In this document: piece after piece, positions 15,727 through 22,902 of the stretch
Position numbering within the stretch: position 1 is the stretch's first letter
How the letters are laid out: the number at the start of each line of letters is the position of its first letter
Source: an uncultured Bacilli bacterium
GTDB taxonomy: Bacteria > Bacillota_I > Bacilli_A > RF39 > UBA660
Direction of reading: 5' to 3'
NCBI GenBank assembly: GCA_910577075.1
Contig: CAJTKV010000006.1
Location: 1 to 50,931, forward strand
DNA length: 50,931 nucleotides
Notes under the pieces: generated by a model
Databases searched by the model: none
Seen by the model: only the letters and a program-made list of their open reading frames with translations
Told to the model about the DNA's origin: nothing
Translations under genes and position numbers: made by a program

Positions 15727-15752
15727 AAATGATACAATGTATCATTTTTTTT
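15725..15752 (+). terminator. Terminator of the 14899 gene
   Basis: Perfect 11-bp stem (15725-15735 with 15739-15749), 3-base loop, then T residues. It overlaps the stop codon. Confidence 0.85.
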
Positions 15753-15819
15753 ATGTAAAGTATAGTAAGAAATAGAAAAAAATATTAATATTTGTAGTAA
15801 AATAATAATAGGTGATACT

Positions 15820-16467
15820 ATGAAAGCATTCAATTTAATAGGTGAAGTTCAAAAATTAATTGATGAGCTAAATGAGATAAATTTAAGTAATGCTTTTAGT
15901 GTGCTTGAATGGTTCTATAAGGCCATAGATTATAATTCGATGTTTGAAGATAGAAATATTTCAGGGTATGTCTTTGATACTCTTAAGGGAGCTGGATATC
16001 AGCCAATGTTAGATCCCGTTAAGGATTTAGCCAGTTTTAAGCAATTGATGAATAGTGCTAATTCTGTTAGTGAATTGGATATAGCGAATGCGTTAATTCG
16101 TCAAATAATGTATGTTATAAGAGAATCACACTCTCTTAGTATGACGCATATATCCCTTGTTCAAGCATTTAATGAAAAATATAATAAACAATTTGCCTAT
16201 GACTTTATGATGAAGAATTTGAAGGAATGCATAGGAGAAAAAATAGTCTATACGGGTATGAAAAATGGAGAATATTTCATTCAAACGGGTGTTTTAACAT
16301 ATGTATCAGATTTTAAATTCTTTACTGTTAATGGAGTAGAAATAGAGTTGTTTGGCGAAGAAACAGCGATACTTACAATTCAGTCATCTACGGGAAAAAT
16401 CTTATTTAGCAATAATATGCGACAAGAAGAGCCACGTCCTGAAAAAAATGTGATGCAATTTACCTAA
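15820..16467 (+). CDS. Unknown soluble protein
   Basis: A 215-residue protein with a helical N-terminal two thirds and a beta-rich C-terminal third (about 140-200, with alternating hydrophobic strands such as FFTVNGVEIELFG). There is no signal or transmembrane segment. AGGTGAT precedes the ATG, and TAAAAT at 15798 is a possible -10. No family is recognised. The beta-rich tail resembles a small sandwich domain, but this is only a pattern impression. It is followed by tRNA-Thr, with no obvious terminator between, so some read-through into the tRNA is possible. Confidence 0.75.
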   Translation: MKAFNLIGEVQKLIDELNEINLSNAFSVLEWFYKAIDYNSMFEDRNISGYVFDTLKGAGYQPMLDPVKDLASFKQLMNSANSVSELDIANALIRQIMYVIRESHSLSMTHISLVQAFNEKYNKQFAYDFMMKNLKECIGEKIVYTGMKNGEYFIQTGVLTYVSDFKFFTVNGVEIELFGEETAILTIQSSTGKILFSNNMRQEEPRPEKNVMQFT

Positions 16468-16473
16468 AATAAG

Positions 16474-16481
16474 TGTATAAT
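16474..16481 (+). promoter_or_regulatory. -10 box for tRNA-Thr
   Basis: TGTATAAT, 19 bases before the tRNA. No strong -35 is visible. Confidence 0.5.
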
Positions 16482-16500
16482 AAGAATTGTATATTTATTT

Positions 16501-16575
16501 GCCAACTTAGCACAGTGGTAGTGCAACGCCCTCGTAACGCGTAGGTCGCTGGTTCAAATCCGGCAGTTGGCACCA
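16501..16575 (+). tRNA. tRNA-Thr (anticodon CGU)
   Basis: This 75-base cloverleaf has acceptor GCCAACT/AGTTGGC, D-arm GCAC/GTGC, anticodon loop CTCGTAA with CGT at 16533-16535, T-arm GCTGG/CCGGC and an encoded CCA. It reads ACG. Its anticodon stem has a C-C mismatch at the pair closing the loop (16530 with 16538), unlike the otherwise perfect stems. Confidence 0.92.
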
Positions 16576-16588
16576 TTTAGATTATTAA

Positions 16589-16610
16589 GCTGCAAATTAC
16601 AGCAGTTTTT
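16589..16610 (+). terminator. Weak terminator after tRNA-Thr
   Basis: GCTG (16589-16592) with CAGC (16600-16603), or the overlapping CTGC/GCAG pairing, followed by a T-run. Confidence 0.5.
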
Positions 16611-16719
16611 TATATGAGTTTTAATTAGGTAATGAAAAGGATAGTAAAAAATAGTATAATTATAAATATGAATGATTATTTTTTAATAAAGATATGTGAA
16701 GAAAGATAGGAAATTAATT

Positions 16720-18033
16720 ATGAGAGAAACTTTGATAAATAATTTTAAACGAATTTCTAAAATACCTAGAGAATCGGGACATGAAGAAAAAATAGCTGAT
16801 TTCTTTATTAATGTTGCCAAAGAAAAAAAATTATATTATTTTAAAGATGAAAATAATAATGTCTTAATTAGAAAAAGGGGAAATATTAATTCAGAACCAG
16901 TAGCATTACATGCTCATCTAGATATGGTATGTGTTAAGAAGGAAGATTCTCATCATGATTTTTCTCGTGAGGGAATTGAAGTAATAATTAAGGGAGATAA
17001 TGTTATTGCCATAGATACATCTCTAGGAGCCGATCAGGGCGTTGGTTTAGCAATGATGTTAGCAATTATGGAAGATGATACTTTGAAACATCCTGATTTG
17101 GAATTCATGTTTACTACGGAAGAGGAAACGACGTTTAATGGCTCGGTTACATTTCCCTATGGAAAGGTCGAAAGTAAAAGATTAATAAATTTAGATAATG
17201 CTCAGGATGACTCTATTGTGATTGGTGCAGATGGTGATATATTAAATGAGTATACTATGGAAGGTAAATTAATTGAATGTGATTTGCCAAGTTATAGAAT
17301 CTTAATAGATAATTTTCCGGGAGGTAATTCAGGAGATAATATAGAATTATCAGAAAATAACGCAATAGCTGTGATGGCTAAAGCTTTAAAAGATAAAGAT
17401 ATATTTTTAAGAAGTATAAATGGTGGAATATTTGAAAATGATTTGGCGGCTAACTGTGAGGTTATTGTGAATACAAATCTTGATCTTATGGACATATTTT
17501 CTGATTTAGATGTTGAAATAGAAAAATGGGATAATAAACTTGTTTTTTCTAAAGAGGATACAGAGAATATTGTAAGGGAAGTATTGGATTTAAAATCGGG
17601 ATATTTAATTCAAAATAATGCCTCAGCAAATCTTGGCGTAATAAAGACAGAAGATAATATAGTAAAGATTTCCTATATCATTAGGAGTAGTGATGAAATT
17701 GAATTAGAGGAAATTAGCAAAAAGAGCAAAATGCTAAATAATAATTTTATGGTTAGAGAAATTTATAGGGATTCAATATGGAAAGATGATAGAAATTCCA
17801 TATTATTTAATAAATATAAGAAACTATATTTTGAGGAATTCAATGAGTATCCAGAGGATAAAATTGCTCATGGAGGACTGGAGTGTACTTCAATAAAGAA
17901 AAGAATGAAGAATCTAGATATTATTTCTATTGGAGCTAACATAGAAAAATTTCATACAGTTGAAGAGATTACCTATATAAGTTCATGGTTAAAAATATAT
18001 CGTCTTCTTGTTAAATTTCTAGAAATTATATAG
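16720..18033 (+). CDS. pepD: Aminoacyl-histidine dipeptidase (beta-Ala-His/Xaa-His peptidase), M20 family
   Basis: This 437-residue zinc peptidase would cleave Xaa-His and other dipeptides in the cytoplasm. Metal and catalytic motifs are HAHLD (64-68), the Asp of LGADQGVGLAMM (PepD usually has LGADNG), TTEEE, and a late HGGLECTSI that matches the HAGLEC motif of PepD. The start is ATG 16720 with GATAGGA just upstream. The in-frame GTG 16696 has no ribosome site. TATAAT at 16655 may be its -10. Length is slightly below the usual ~485, with the deletion in the dimerisation domain. The gene stands alone. Confidence 0.9.
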   Translation: MRETLINNFKRISKIPRESGHEEKIADFFINVAKEKKLYYFKDENNNVLIRKRGNINSEPVALHAHLDMVCVKKEDSHHDFSREGIEVIIKGDNVIAIDTSLGADQGVGLAMMLAIMEDDTLKHPDLEFMFTTEEETTFNGSVTFPYGKVESKRLINLDNAQDDSIVIGADGDILNEYTMEGKLIECDLPSYRILIDNFPGGNSGDNIELSENNAIAVMAKALKDKDIFLRSINGGIFENDLAANCEVIVNTNLDLMDIFSDLDVEIEKWDNKLVFSKEDTENIVREVLDLKSGYLIQNNASANLGVIKTEDNIVKISYIIRSSDEIELEEISKKSKMLNNNFMVREIYRDSIWKDDRNSILFNKYKKLYFEEFNEYPEDKIAHGGLECTSIKKRMKNLDIISIGANIEKFHTVEEITYISSWLKIYRLLVKFLEII

Positions 18034-18105
18034 GTTATTAATTTATTATAAGTTGGTTAAATGCTTTTTCTTTAAAATATAAATAATGAATATTTTTATA
18101 CATTA

Positions 18106-18114
18106 TGATATACT
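18106..18114 (+). promoter_or_regulatory. Extended -10 promoter of the 18145 gene
   Basis: TG-A-TATACT, 31 bases before the ATG, with GGGAGG as ribosome site. Confidence 0.6.
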
Positions 18115-18144
18115 AGTATTATTTAAAGTTTTAAGGGAGGATTT

Positions 18145-19020
18145 ATGGCAGATAGATTACAAGTAATTAGAAAAAAAGTTGCGAAAAAGCGTGATGATAG
18201 TGAAACTGTTGGATCACACTTGCTTTATAAGACTTTGGGTAATTTAATTGGTGCTAGTGAAGAAAAAAAATTACCAATTGAAATGCAAAGAAGTGTCGTA
18301 TCTAAAGTGGATGTTGTAAAAGATTCCATTATCTTAGAGGACAAAGTACATGATTATCTCGTTTGGTATAAACAGCATATGGTTATCGGACACTATACGA
18401 ATATAGGTGAGTATCATTGTCCCATTGAAATGCAAAACTTTATTGAAAAAATGGCTGTATGGTATGAACTGCGATATCCCGATTATGAGATAAATCGCAT
18501 ACTTCCTTGTACCGGGCAAGAATCTACGCAAGTTAGCAAAGAAATGTTTGTTAATAATTCTTATGTTAAAGATCTTTTAGATGAGAAAAATGATATAAAA
18601 CACTTAGATTGGGCAGATTTTTATAATTTTGAGGCTTTTTATAATTCGCTTTCGGGTGAAGAAAGAAGTTATTTTTCCAATCCTAGTTATCCTTCACTTT
18701 TATATTATGATTCTTCTGGTATAGGACATATTCATTTAGATAGAAATGGAAAAATCTATGATGTATCAGGCATTCCTTTTTTAGAAGATTTTGAGTATAG
18801 ATGTGATGAGATTAATATAAAGGATGTCGTGGATTATATTCAAAATAACAACATTCATGAGGGAGAAGAATTTATTGCTGCTGTCAATCGCTATGAGGAT
18901 TGTATAAAAAGTAAAGAGGGAATGCTTGATTCTGTCATGTATCGCATAATTGAAAGAGGAGGAAACGTCGAGCCTTCCTATTTGCTCAGGAATTTGGAAG
19001 AGATATATCTATACCTTTGA
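18145..19020 (+). CDS. N-terminal part of an unknown protein (gene split by a frameshift)
   Basis: 291 residues in this frame. The N-terminus is basic (RKKVAKKRDD); the rest is rich in aromatic residues, with no membrane segment. I do not recognise it. The end of the frame (after about 18975) loses coding character. The -1 frame there reads LFAQEFGRDISIPLIYGYET and leads directly into the ORF at 19017. The intact protein would have about 395 residues (18145-19331), with one base missing near 18976-18990. The overlap of the two ORFs should not be taken as translational coupling. The GGGAGG ribosome site and extended -10 look intact, so inactivation, if real, is recent. Confidence 0.7.
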   Translation: MADRLQVIRKKVAKKRDDSETVGSHLLYKTLGNLIGASEEKKLPIEMQRSVVSKVDVVKDSIILEDKVHDYLVWYKQHMVIGHYTNIGEYHCPIEMQNFIEKMAVWYELRYPDYEINRILPCTGQESTQVSKEMFVNNSYVKDLLDEKNDIKHLDWADFYNFEAFYNSLSGEERSYFSNPSYPSLLYYDSSGIGHIHLDRNGKIYDVSGIPFLEDFEYRCDEINIKDVVDYIQNNNIHEGEEFIAAVNRYEDCIKSKEGMLDSVMYRIIERGGNVEPSYLLRNLEEIYLYL

Positions 19021-19331
19021 TTTATGGCTATGAAACATCAGATCCGGGAATGCGTAAATTTATGAATGCCTATTTAAAGGCAGGAGGTTCTCCAGATATC
19101 GTTTGCTTTGTTAATTACTTTTCGCGTTCGCATAAATATGAAGAACTAGAGTGTGAGCCAATGCGCAAAATGATAAGAACTACTCCCGATGATTGCGTTA
19201 ACAAATATACAGAAGAAGAAAGAGAACTTCAACAAAGACTTACAAGTATTCTTGCTTATCAGGCAAATTTAAAATATGAAGGTAGCAAATGGATAAAGCA
19301 CTTAAAGAAAGTTAATGTCTTTAGTAAATAA
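19017..19331 (+). CDS. C-terminal part of the same frameshifted protein
   Basis: 104 residues from a TTG with no ribosome site, so it is almost certainly not an independent gene. It is the downstream half of the 18145 gene. The coding signal in this frame extends upstream to about 18980. The segment is helical with a charged C-terminus (EERELQQRLTSIL, about 70-82). The tail ends in a basic WIKHLKKVN. No motif is recognised. If a base is restored near 18985, the two halves fuse smoothly into one protein. Confidence 0.65.
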   Translation: MIYGYETSDPGMRKFMNAYLKAGGSPDIVCFVNYFSRSHKYEELECEPMRKMIRTTPDDCVNKYTEEERELQQRLTSILAYQANLKYEGSKWIKHLKKVNVFSK

Positions 19332-19391
19332 ATTATTATTATGGTCTATTTAATAGGCTAGTAATAGTAATTTTTTTATTGTGAGAAAATA

Positions 19392-19420
19392 TTTACCAGT
19401 TTAAGAATATGTGATAATAT
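19392..19420 (+). promoter_or_regulatory. Promoter of the 19501 gene
   Basis: TTTACC (19392-19397), a 17-base spacer and TAATAT (19415-19420), with TG one base before the -10. Confidence 0.5.
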
Positions 19421-19500
19421 TAGTGTAGATAGTGTAAGTTTGAAATATTAAACATATCCAACTATTGAAAAAATTGATTAATAGAAAATGGAGATTACTT

Positions 19501-20259
19501 ATGAAAAATGAAGGAAAAAGTAAAAAAGTAAAAATTATATGTGTGTTGGTAATGTGTTTAATTACTGTAGGAATTCTTTTATATTTATTTTTTGTGAATC
19601 GCGAAGAGTATACTGATGAAGTAAAAAAATATGAAGTATCATCAGAATCAGGAGAAATACGTTTAAATATATTAGATGATATCACAATACCCGTAATAAA
19701 AGCCGATTATCTACAAGAAACTCCTTTGAAAAAAATTAAAAAGGATTTATCTATGCAATATATACTAAACATTATTAAAGATTATGATAAGACATTTGAT
19801 ATTAAAGATTATACTTTATCGTATAATGGAAGTAATATATCTTATTATTTTAGTTTGCGTTATAAAATCGATAATAAAATTTATACTAGCAAAGGTTATA
19901 CAATTTTTATTAAAGATAAAAATGTTGATTATATAATGGTATGTGACGTAGAAGATAAAGAGAAGATAGATGATTTAAACAAATTAAATAAGTCTGAGTT
20001 ATTAAAATTGGTATCCAACTTTAAAGGAAAATATAAGTCTAAAGCATTATATGAAAAATATAAAGATCTTTTTAAAACAGACAAAGTATTAAAGCGAAAT
20101 GGTAAAGTAGATACATCTAATATGACTATAGATATAGAAAAAATAGAAGAAAGATTTTATTATGATTATAATGAAAAAAAATTATATTACGAAGCACCCA
20201 TAGCGGTTAAATATGATGATGTATTCGCAGGTAATGTTTTAAGAATTGAACTTAATTAA
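19501..20259 (+). CDS. Membrane-anchored extracytoplasmic protein, unknown
   Basis: 252 residues from ATG 19501. The in-frame TTG 19465 is rejected because TGGAGA lies just before 19501. A basic N-terminus precedes one membrane helix at about 12-33 (IICVLVMCLITVGILLYLFF). There is no lipobox and no signal peptidase site that I trust, so it is likely an N-in anchored protein with its ~215-residue domain outside. That domain is rich in Lys, Asp and Tyr with beta-type alternation, and includes a YSLSYNG-type strand region near 100. No family is recognised. It has its own promoter; the strong hisS promoter begins right after it. Confidence 0.75.
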   Translation: MKNEGKSKKVKIICVLVMCLITVGILLYLFFVNREEYTDEVKKYEVSSESGEIRLNILDDITIPVIKADYLQETPLKKIKKDLSMQYILNIIKDYDKTFDIKDYTLSYNGSNISYYFSLRYKIDNKIYTSKGYTIFIKDKNVDYIMVCDVEDKEKIDDLNKLNKSELLKLVSNFKGKYKSKALYEKYKDLFKTDKVLKRNGKVDTSNMTIDIEKIEERFYYDYNEKKLYYEAPIAVKYDDVFAGNVLRIELN

Positions 20260-20273
20260 TCGTAGAGCTTTTT

Positions 20274-20302
20274 TTGACAAAATAAAATAAACATGTTAGA
20301 AT
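20274..20302 (+). promoter_or_regulatory. Strong promoter of the hisS leader
   Basis: Exact TTGACA (20274-20279), a 17-base spacer, and TAGAAT (20297-20302), with TG one base upstream. The -10 lies in a perfect palindrome, TGTTAGAATCTAACA (20294-20308), which might also be an operator. Confidence 0.85.
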
Positions 20303-20329
20303 CTAACACATCAGAAAGGAAAGATTGTT

Positions 20330-20395
20330 ATGTTTTTAATTAATCTAATAAATAGACAACATCATAATAATCGGCACTTGTTAATACGACATTAA
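20330..20395 (+). CDS. His-rich leader peptide of the hisS operon
   Basis: A 21-codon ORF with an AAAGGA ribosome site 9 bases upstream of ATG. Four of its codons are His (CAT CAT at 20360-20365, CAC at 20375-20377, CAT at 20390-20392) and three are Arg. The last His is directly before the stop. It lies between a consensus promoter and an intrinsic terminator, upstream of histidyl-tRNA synthetase. This is the layout of an amino-acid-sensing attenuator leader: ribosome stalling at His codons would change downstream RNA folding. The product need not have a function as a peptide. Confidence 0.8.
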   Translation: MFLINLINRQHHNNRHLLIRH

Positions 20396-20482
20396 AACTG
20401 TTGTAGGCGCAAGTGCATATTGTCGTGCTTGTTGCCTGTATAAATAATTTGAACTATACAGGAATATCTGTATAGTTTTTTT
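20374..20482 (+). promoter_or_regulatory. Attenuator with mutually exclusive hairpins ahead of hisS
   Basis: Terminator: AACTATACAG (20452-20461) with CTGTATAGTT (20468-20477) and a U-run to 20482. Antiterminator: CCTGTATA (20435-20442) pairs perfectly with TATACAGG (20455-20462), destroying the terminator arm. Anti-antiterminator: AGGC (20405-20408) with GCCT (20434-20437), plus CAAG (20410-20413) with CTTG (20428-20431). Segments within the leader ORF, GCACTTG (20374-20380) and ACGACA (20386-20391), can in turn pair with CAAGTGC (20410-20416) or TGTCGT (20421-20426). Ribosome position on the leader therefore decides which form wins. No T-box signature is seen. Confidence 0.75.
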
Positions 20483-20502
20483 AATGAAGGAGAAGAATAG
20501 AT

Positions 20503-20997
20503 ATGAAAAAATTAACAAGTAAAGATGGAAGCAAAACAATAGATTGTTGTTTTTGCTCAGGAAAATGGCGTGCTATCAATATATCTTTAGATGATGTTAC
20601 AAGACGAACAGTACGCGTGAGTGAAATAAATTATGATAGTGAAAATGACGTGGTATTACTAAGAGATGGCTTGGAAGTATCTTATAGTAGTTTGAGACAA
20701 TCTTTTGAAGGATATATGTTTTTGGATAAGAGATATTATCCGAAAGAGGAATATGCCGATTATTTGGGTTCAATATTTTTCTATATGGATATGTCGGGGA
20801 ATATTATAAGCCAAGTATATGCTGATGTAACTGATTCATTTTACGAAGTAGATTCAAGAATTATCTTTGATGATGAGATGTATGGGATATGGAAAGAGAA
20901 TTTAATTAATCAAATAATTTCAGAATTGAAAACTCGCTCTAGAGAGCGCCAAAAACAATTAATAAAGGAGAATAGATATGAAGATACAGAATGTTAA
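20503..20997 (+). CDS. Unknown small protein co-transcribed with hisS
   Basis: 164 residues, with AAGGAG before the ATG. It is the first full gene after the attenuator and overlaps the hisS start by 20 bases, so it must share the regulation and is probably translationally coupled. It begins MKKLTSKDGSKTIDCCFCSGKW, with a C-C-x-C cluster (15, 16, 18). The body has several beta strands, then an acidic helical end. There is no signal peptide or membrane segment. I do not recognise the family. Association with HisRS suggests a translation or histidine-related role, but this may only reflect operon history. Confidence 0.75.
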   Translation: MKKLTSKDGSKTIDCCFCSGKWRAINISLDDVTRRTVRVSEINYDSENDVVLLRDGLEVSYSSLRQSFEGYMFLDKRYYPKEEYADYLGSIFFYMDMSGNIISQVYADVTDSFYEVDSRIIFDDEMYGIWKENLINQIISELKTRSRERQKQLIKENRYEDTEC

Positions 20998-22267
20998 AGG
21001 AGGGTATGATTATACCCCTCAAGAACAGAGAATAAGAAATTATATAAATGATACTTTAAGAAGTATTTTTGAGAGGTTTGGATATAATCCTATTGAAACG
21101 CCTATTTTGTGTTATTATGATATTTTAAGTGATAAATATGATGATGATGCCGATATTTTAAAAGAGATATATAAACTAAAAGATCAAGGAAATCGTGAAT
21201 TGGGATTGCGTTATGATTTAACGGTGCCTTTTGCCAAATTTATTGCTCTAAATAAAAATGAATTAAAAATGCCCTTTAAGAGATACGAAATTGCCAAAGC
21301 TTTTCGCGATGGTCCAGTAAAAGCGGGAAGAGATAGAGAGTTTACCCAGTGTGATGTCGATGTCGTCGGTATAGGAGGAGAGTTAATTGAAGCGGAGTTA
21401 TTATCCATATTTGATTTAGCTTTTAAAGAATTGAATATTTCCATAGTTATCAAATATAACAACCGCAAGTTTATGACGGGAATTATTCTGGAAAGTGGAG
21501 CAAAAGAGGAAGATGTAGCATCTATTACTACGACGCTAGACAAATTAGAAAAAGTTAGTGAAGAAGAAATTGTCGATGCTTTATTAAAACAAGGTCTAAG
21601 TAGAAAAGATATTCAGGAATTGCTAACTAATTTCAAGTTGAGTTTAGAAGAATTAAGCGAAAAATATGCAAATACTTCTAATGAACTTATAAAAAATGGT
21701 TTAGAAGAGATAAATAGTTTAACAAATTATCTTGATAATTTGGGTTTATTAAATGTTTGCAGATTTACGCCATCTTTAGCTCGTGGTCAAAATTATTATA
21801 CGGGAAATGTCTTTGAAGTATATGATGCTGATGCTTACATTACAAGCAGTATTGGTGCTGGAGGAAGATATGATAAGATGATAACAAATTTTATTGATGA
21901 TGGTAATTCCTATCCAGCAGTAGGTATAAGTTTTGGATTATCCGCGCTATATGAAATATTGAAAAAACGTGCAGACTTCAGTGAAAAATCCAATATTGAT
22001 TTTTATGTTATTCCTATGAATACAAAGATAGAATCTTTGCGACTTGCCAATATCTTGCGAAAAATGGATTATAAAGTAGATATAGAGGTAATGGATAGAA
22101 AAGTAAAAAAGAGCATTGCCTATGCTGATAAAGAGAAAATACCATATGTTATTATTTTAGGAGAAGATGAAATAAATAATGGAAAATTTAAAATAAAGGA
22201 TATGTTACAGCAAAAAGAAATAGAAATATCTTTTGAAGATATTGAAAAAATACGTGAAATAATATAA
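20978..22267 (+). CDS. hisS: Histidyl-tRNA synthetase
   Basis: This 429-residue class II synthetase charges tRNA-His. Motif 1 is near the N-terminus (GYNPIETPI). Motif 2 reads FRDGPVKAGRDREFTQCDVD at about 109-128. The histidine-binding motif reads ARGQNYYTG at about 267-275, against the usual RGLDYYTG, so Leu-Asp is replaced by Gln-Asn. Motif 3 follows near 317-323 (AVGISFG). The C-terminal ~90 residues are the anticodon-binding domain (FYVIPMNT start). AAAGGAG precedes the ATG. Expression is presumably set by the leader at 20330-20482. With ordinary motif 2 and a full anticodon domain it is a real synthetase rather than the HisZ paralogue. Confidence 0.93.
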   Translation: MKIQNVKGGYDYTPQEQRIRNYINDTLRSIFERFGYNPIETPILCYYDILSDKYDDDADILKEIYKLKDQGNRELGLRYDLTVPFAKFIALNKNELKMPFKRYEIAKAFRDGPVKAGRDREFTQCDVDVVGIGGELIEAELLSIFDLAFKELNISIVIKYNNRKFMTGIILESGAKEEDVASITTTLDKLEKVSEEEIVDALLKQGLSRKDIQELLTNFKLSLEELSEKYANTSNELIKNGLEEINSLTNYLDNLGLLNVCRFTPSLARGQNYYTGNVFEVYDADAYITSSIGAGGRYDKMITNFIDDGNSYPAVGISFGLSALYEILKKRADFSEKSNIDFYVIPMNTKIESLRLANILRKMDYKVDIEVMDRKVKKSIAYADKEKIPYVIILGEDEINNGKFKIKDMLQQKEIEISFEDIEKIREII

Positions 22268-22292
22268 TATTAATTTAGAAGGATGGATTAAT

Positions 22293-22826
22293 ATGCGTGA
22301 AATAGAATTGAAATTTCAAGTAGATAATTTTGATAAAATTAAGAGTATACTTGATGATAATAATGAGAAGTTAAGTGAGGAATATCATCAATCGGATACT
22401 ATTTATGTAAGCGATTTAAATGATACCGAAAGTAAAGAAGGATCTATATGGCTAAGAGTTAGAAAAGTCAATGATAAAATTGAAATGAACTTAAAGAAGC
22501 AAAGTGCTAAAAAGATGGAATCCGAAGAGATAGAGTTTGAAGTAAGTGATTATTTTCTTGCCAATAAATTTTTGAGTGCTCTTGGATATAAAGAATGGGT
22601 TCAAGTAAATAAAAAAAGAGTATATTCCAAATATGACGATGTCAATATCTGCATGGATGAAGTGGAAAGATTGGGATATTTTATTGAACTGGAATTGTTA
22701 ATAGATGAAAATGATGAAAAAGATTATGAAAGTATCTTGCTTGATTATGCTAAGAAATTGGGAATAGATACCGATAGACGAATCAATAGTCATTATGATA
22801 CGATGATATCCGAATTGGATAAATAG
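22293..22826 (+). CDS. CYTH-domain protein (class IV adenylate cyclase / triphosphatase type)
   Basis: The 177 residues form a single CYTH domain. The signature EIELKF (ExExK) sits at residues 3-8, and further charged strands supply the tunnel: WLRVRKV, KIEMNLKKQ and a late FIELELLI. These enzymes act on triphosphates with a divalent metal: inorganic triphosphatase, thiamine triphosphatase or adenylate cyclase. The actual substrate is undetermined. AGAAGGATGG is the ribosome site. The gene follows hisS by 25 bases without a terminator, so it is likely the last gene of that transcript; a good terminator follows it. Confidence 0.88.
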   Translation: MREIELKFQVDNFDKIKSILDDNNEKLSEEYHQSDTIYVSDLNDTESKEGSIWLRVRKVNDKIEMNLKKQSAKKMESEEIEFEVSDYFLANKFLSALGYKEWVQVNKKRVYSKYDDVNICMDEVERLGYFIELELLIDENDEKDYESILLDYAKKLGIDTDRRINSHYDTMISELDK

Positions 22827-22833
22827 GTATGTT

Positions 22834-22860
22834 AAGGCGACTTTTTAGTCGTCTTTTTTT
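22834..22860 (+). terminator. Terminator of the hisS operon
   Basis: AAGGCGACT (22834-22842) pairs with AGTCGTCTT (22847-22855), one G-U, then a long T-run. Confidence 0.85.
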
Positions 22861-22869
22861 ATTGATGTA

Positions 22870-22878
22870 TGTTATACT
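22870..22878 (+). promoter_or_regulatory. Extended -10 promoter of the flavoprotein gene
   Basis: TG-T-TATACT, 25 bases before the ATG. Confidence 0.6.
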
Positions 22879-22902
22879 ATTGACATAGTAAGTGGTGGAA
22901 AA

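Noticed and set aside
20396..20502. T-box riboswitch ahead of hisS
   Set aside because: No AGGGTGG-type T-box core or antiterminator bulge is seen; the peptide-attenuator reading explains the pairings better.
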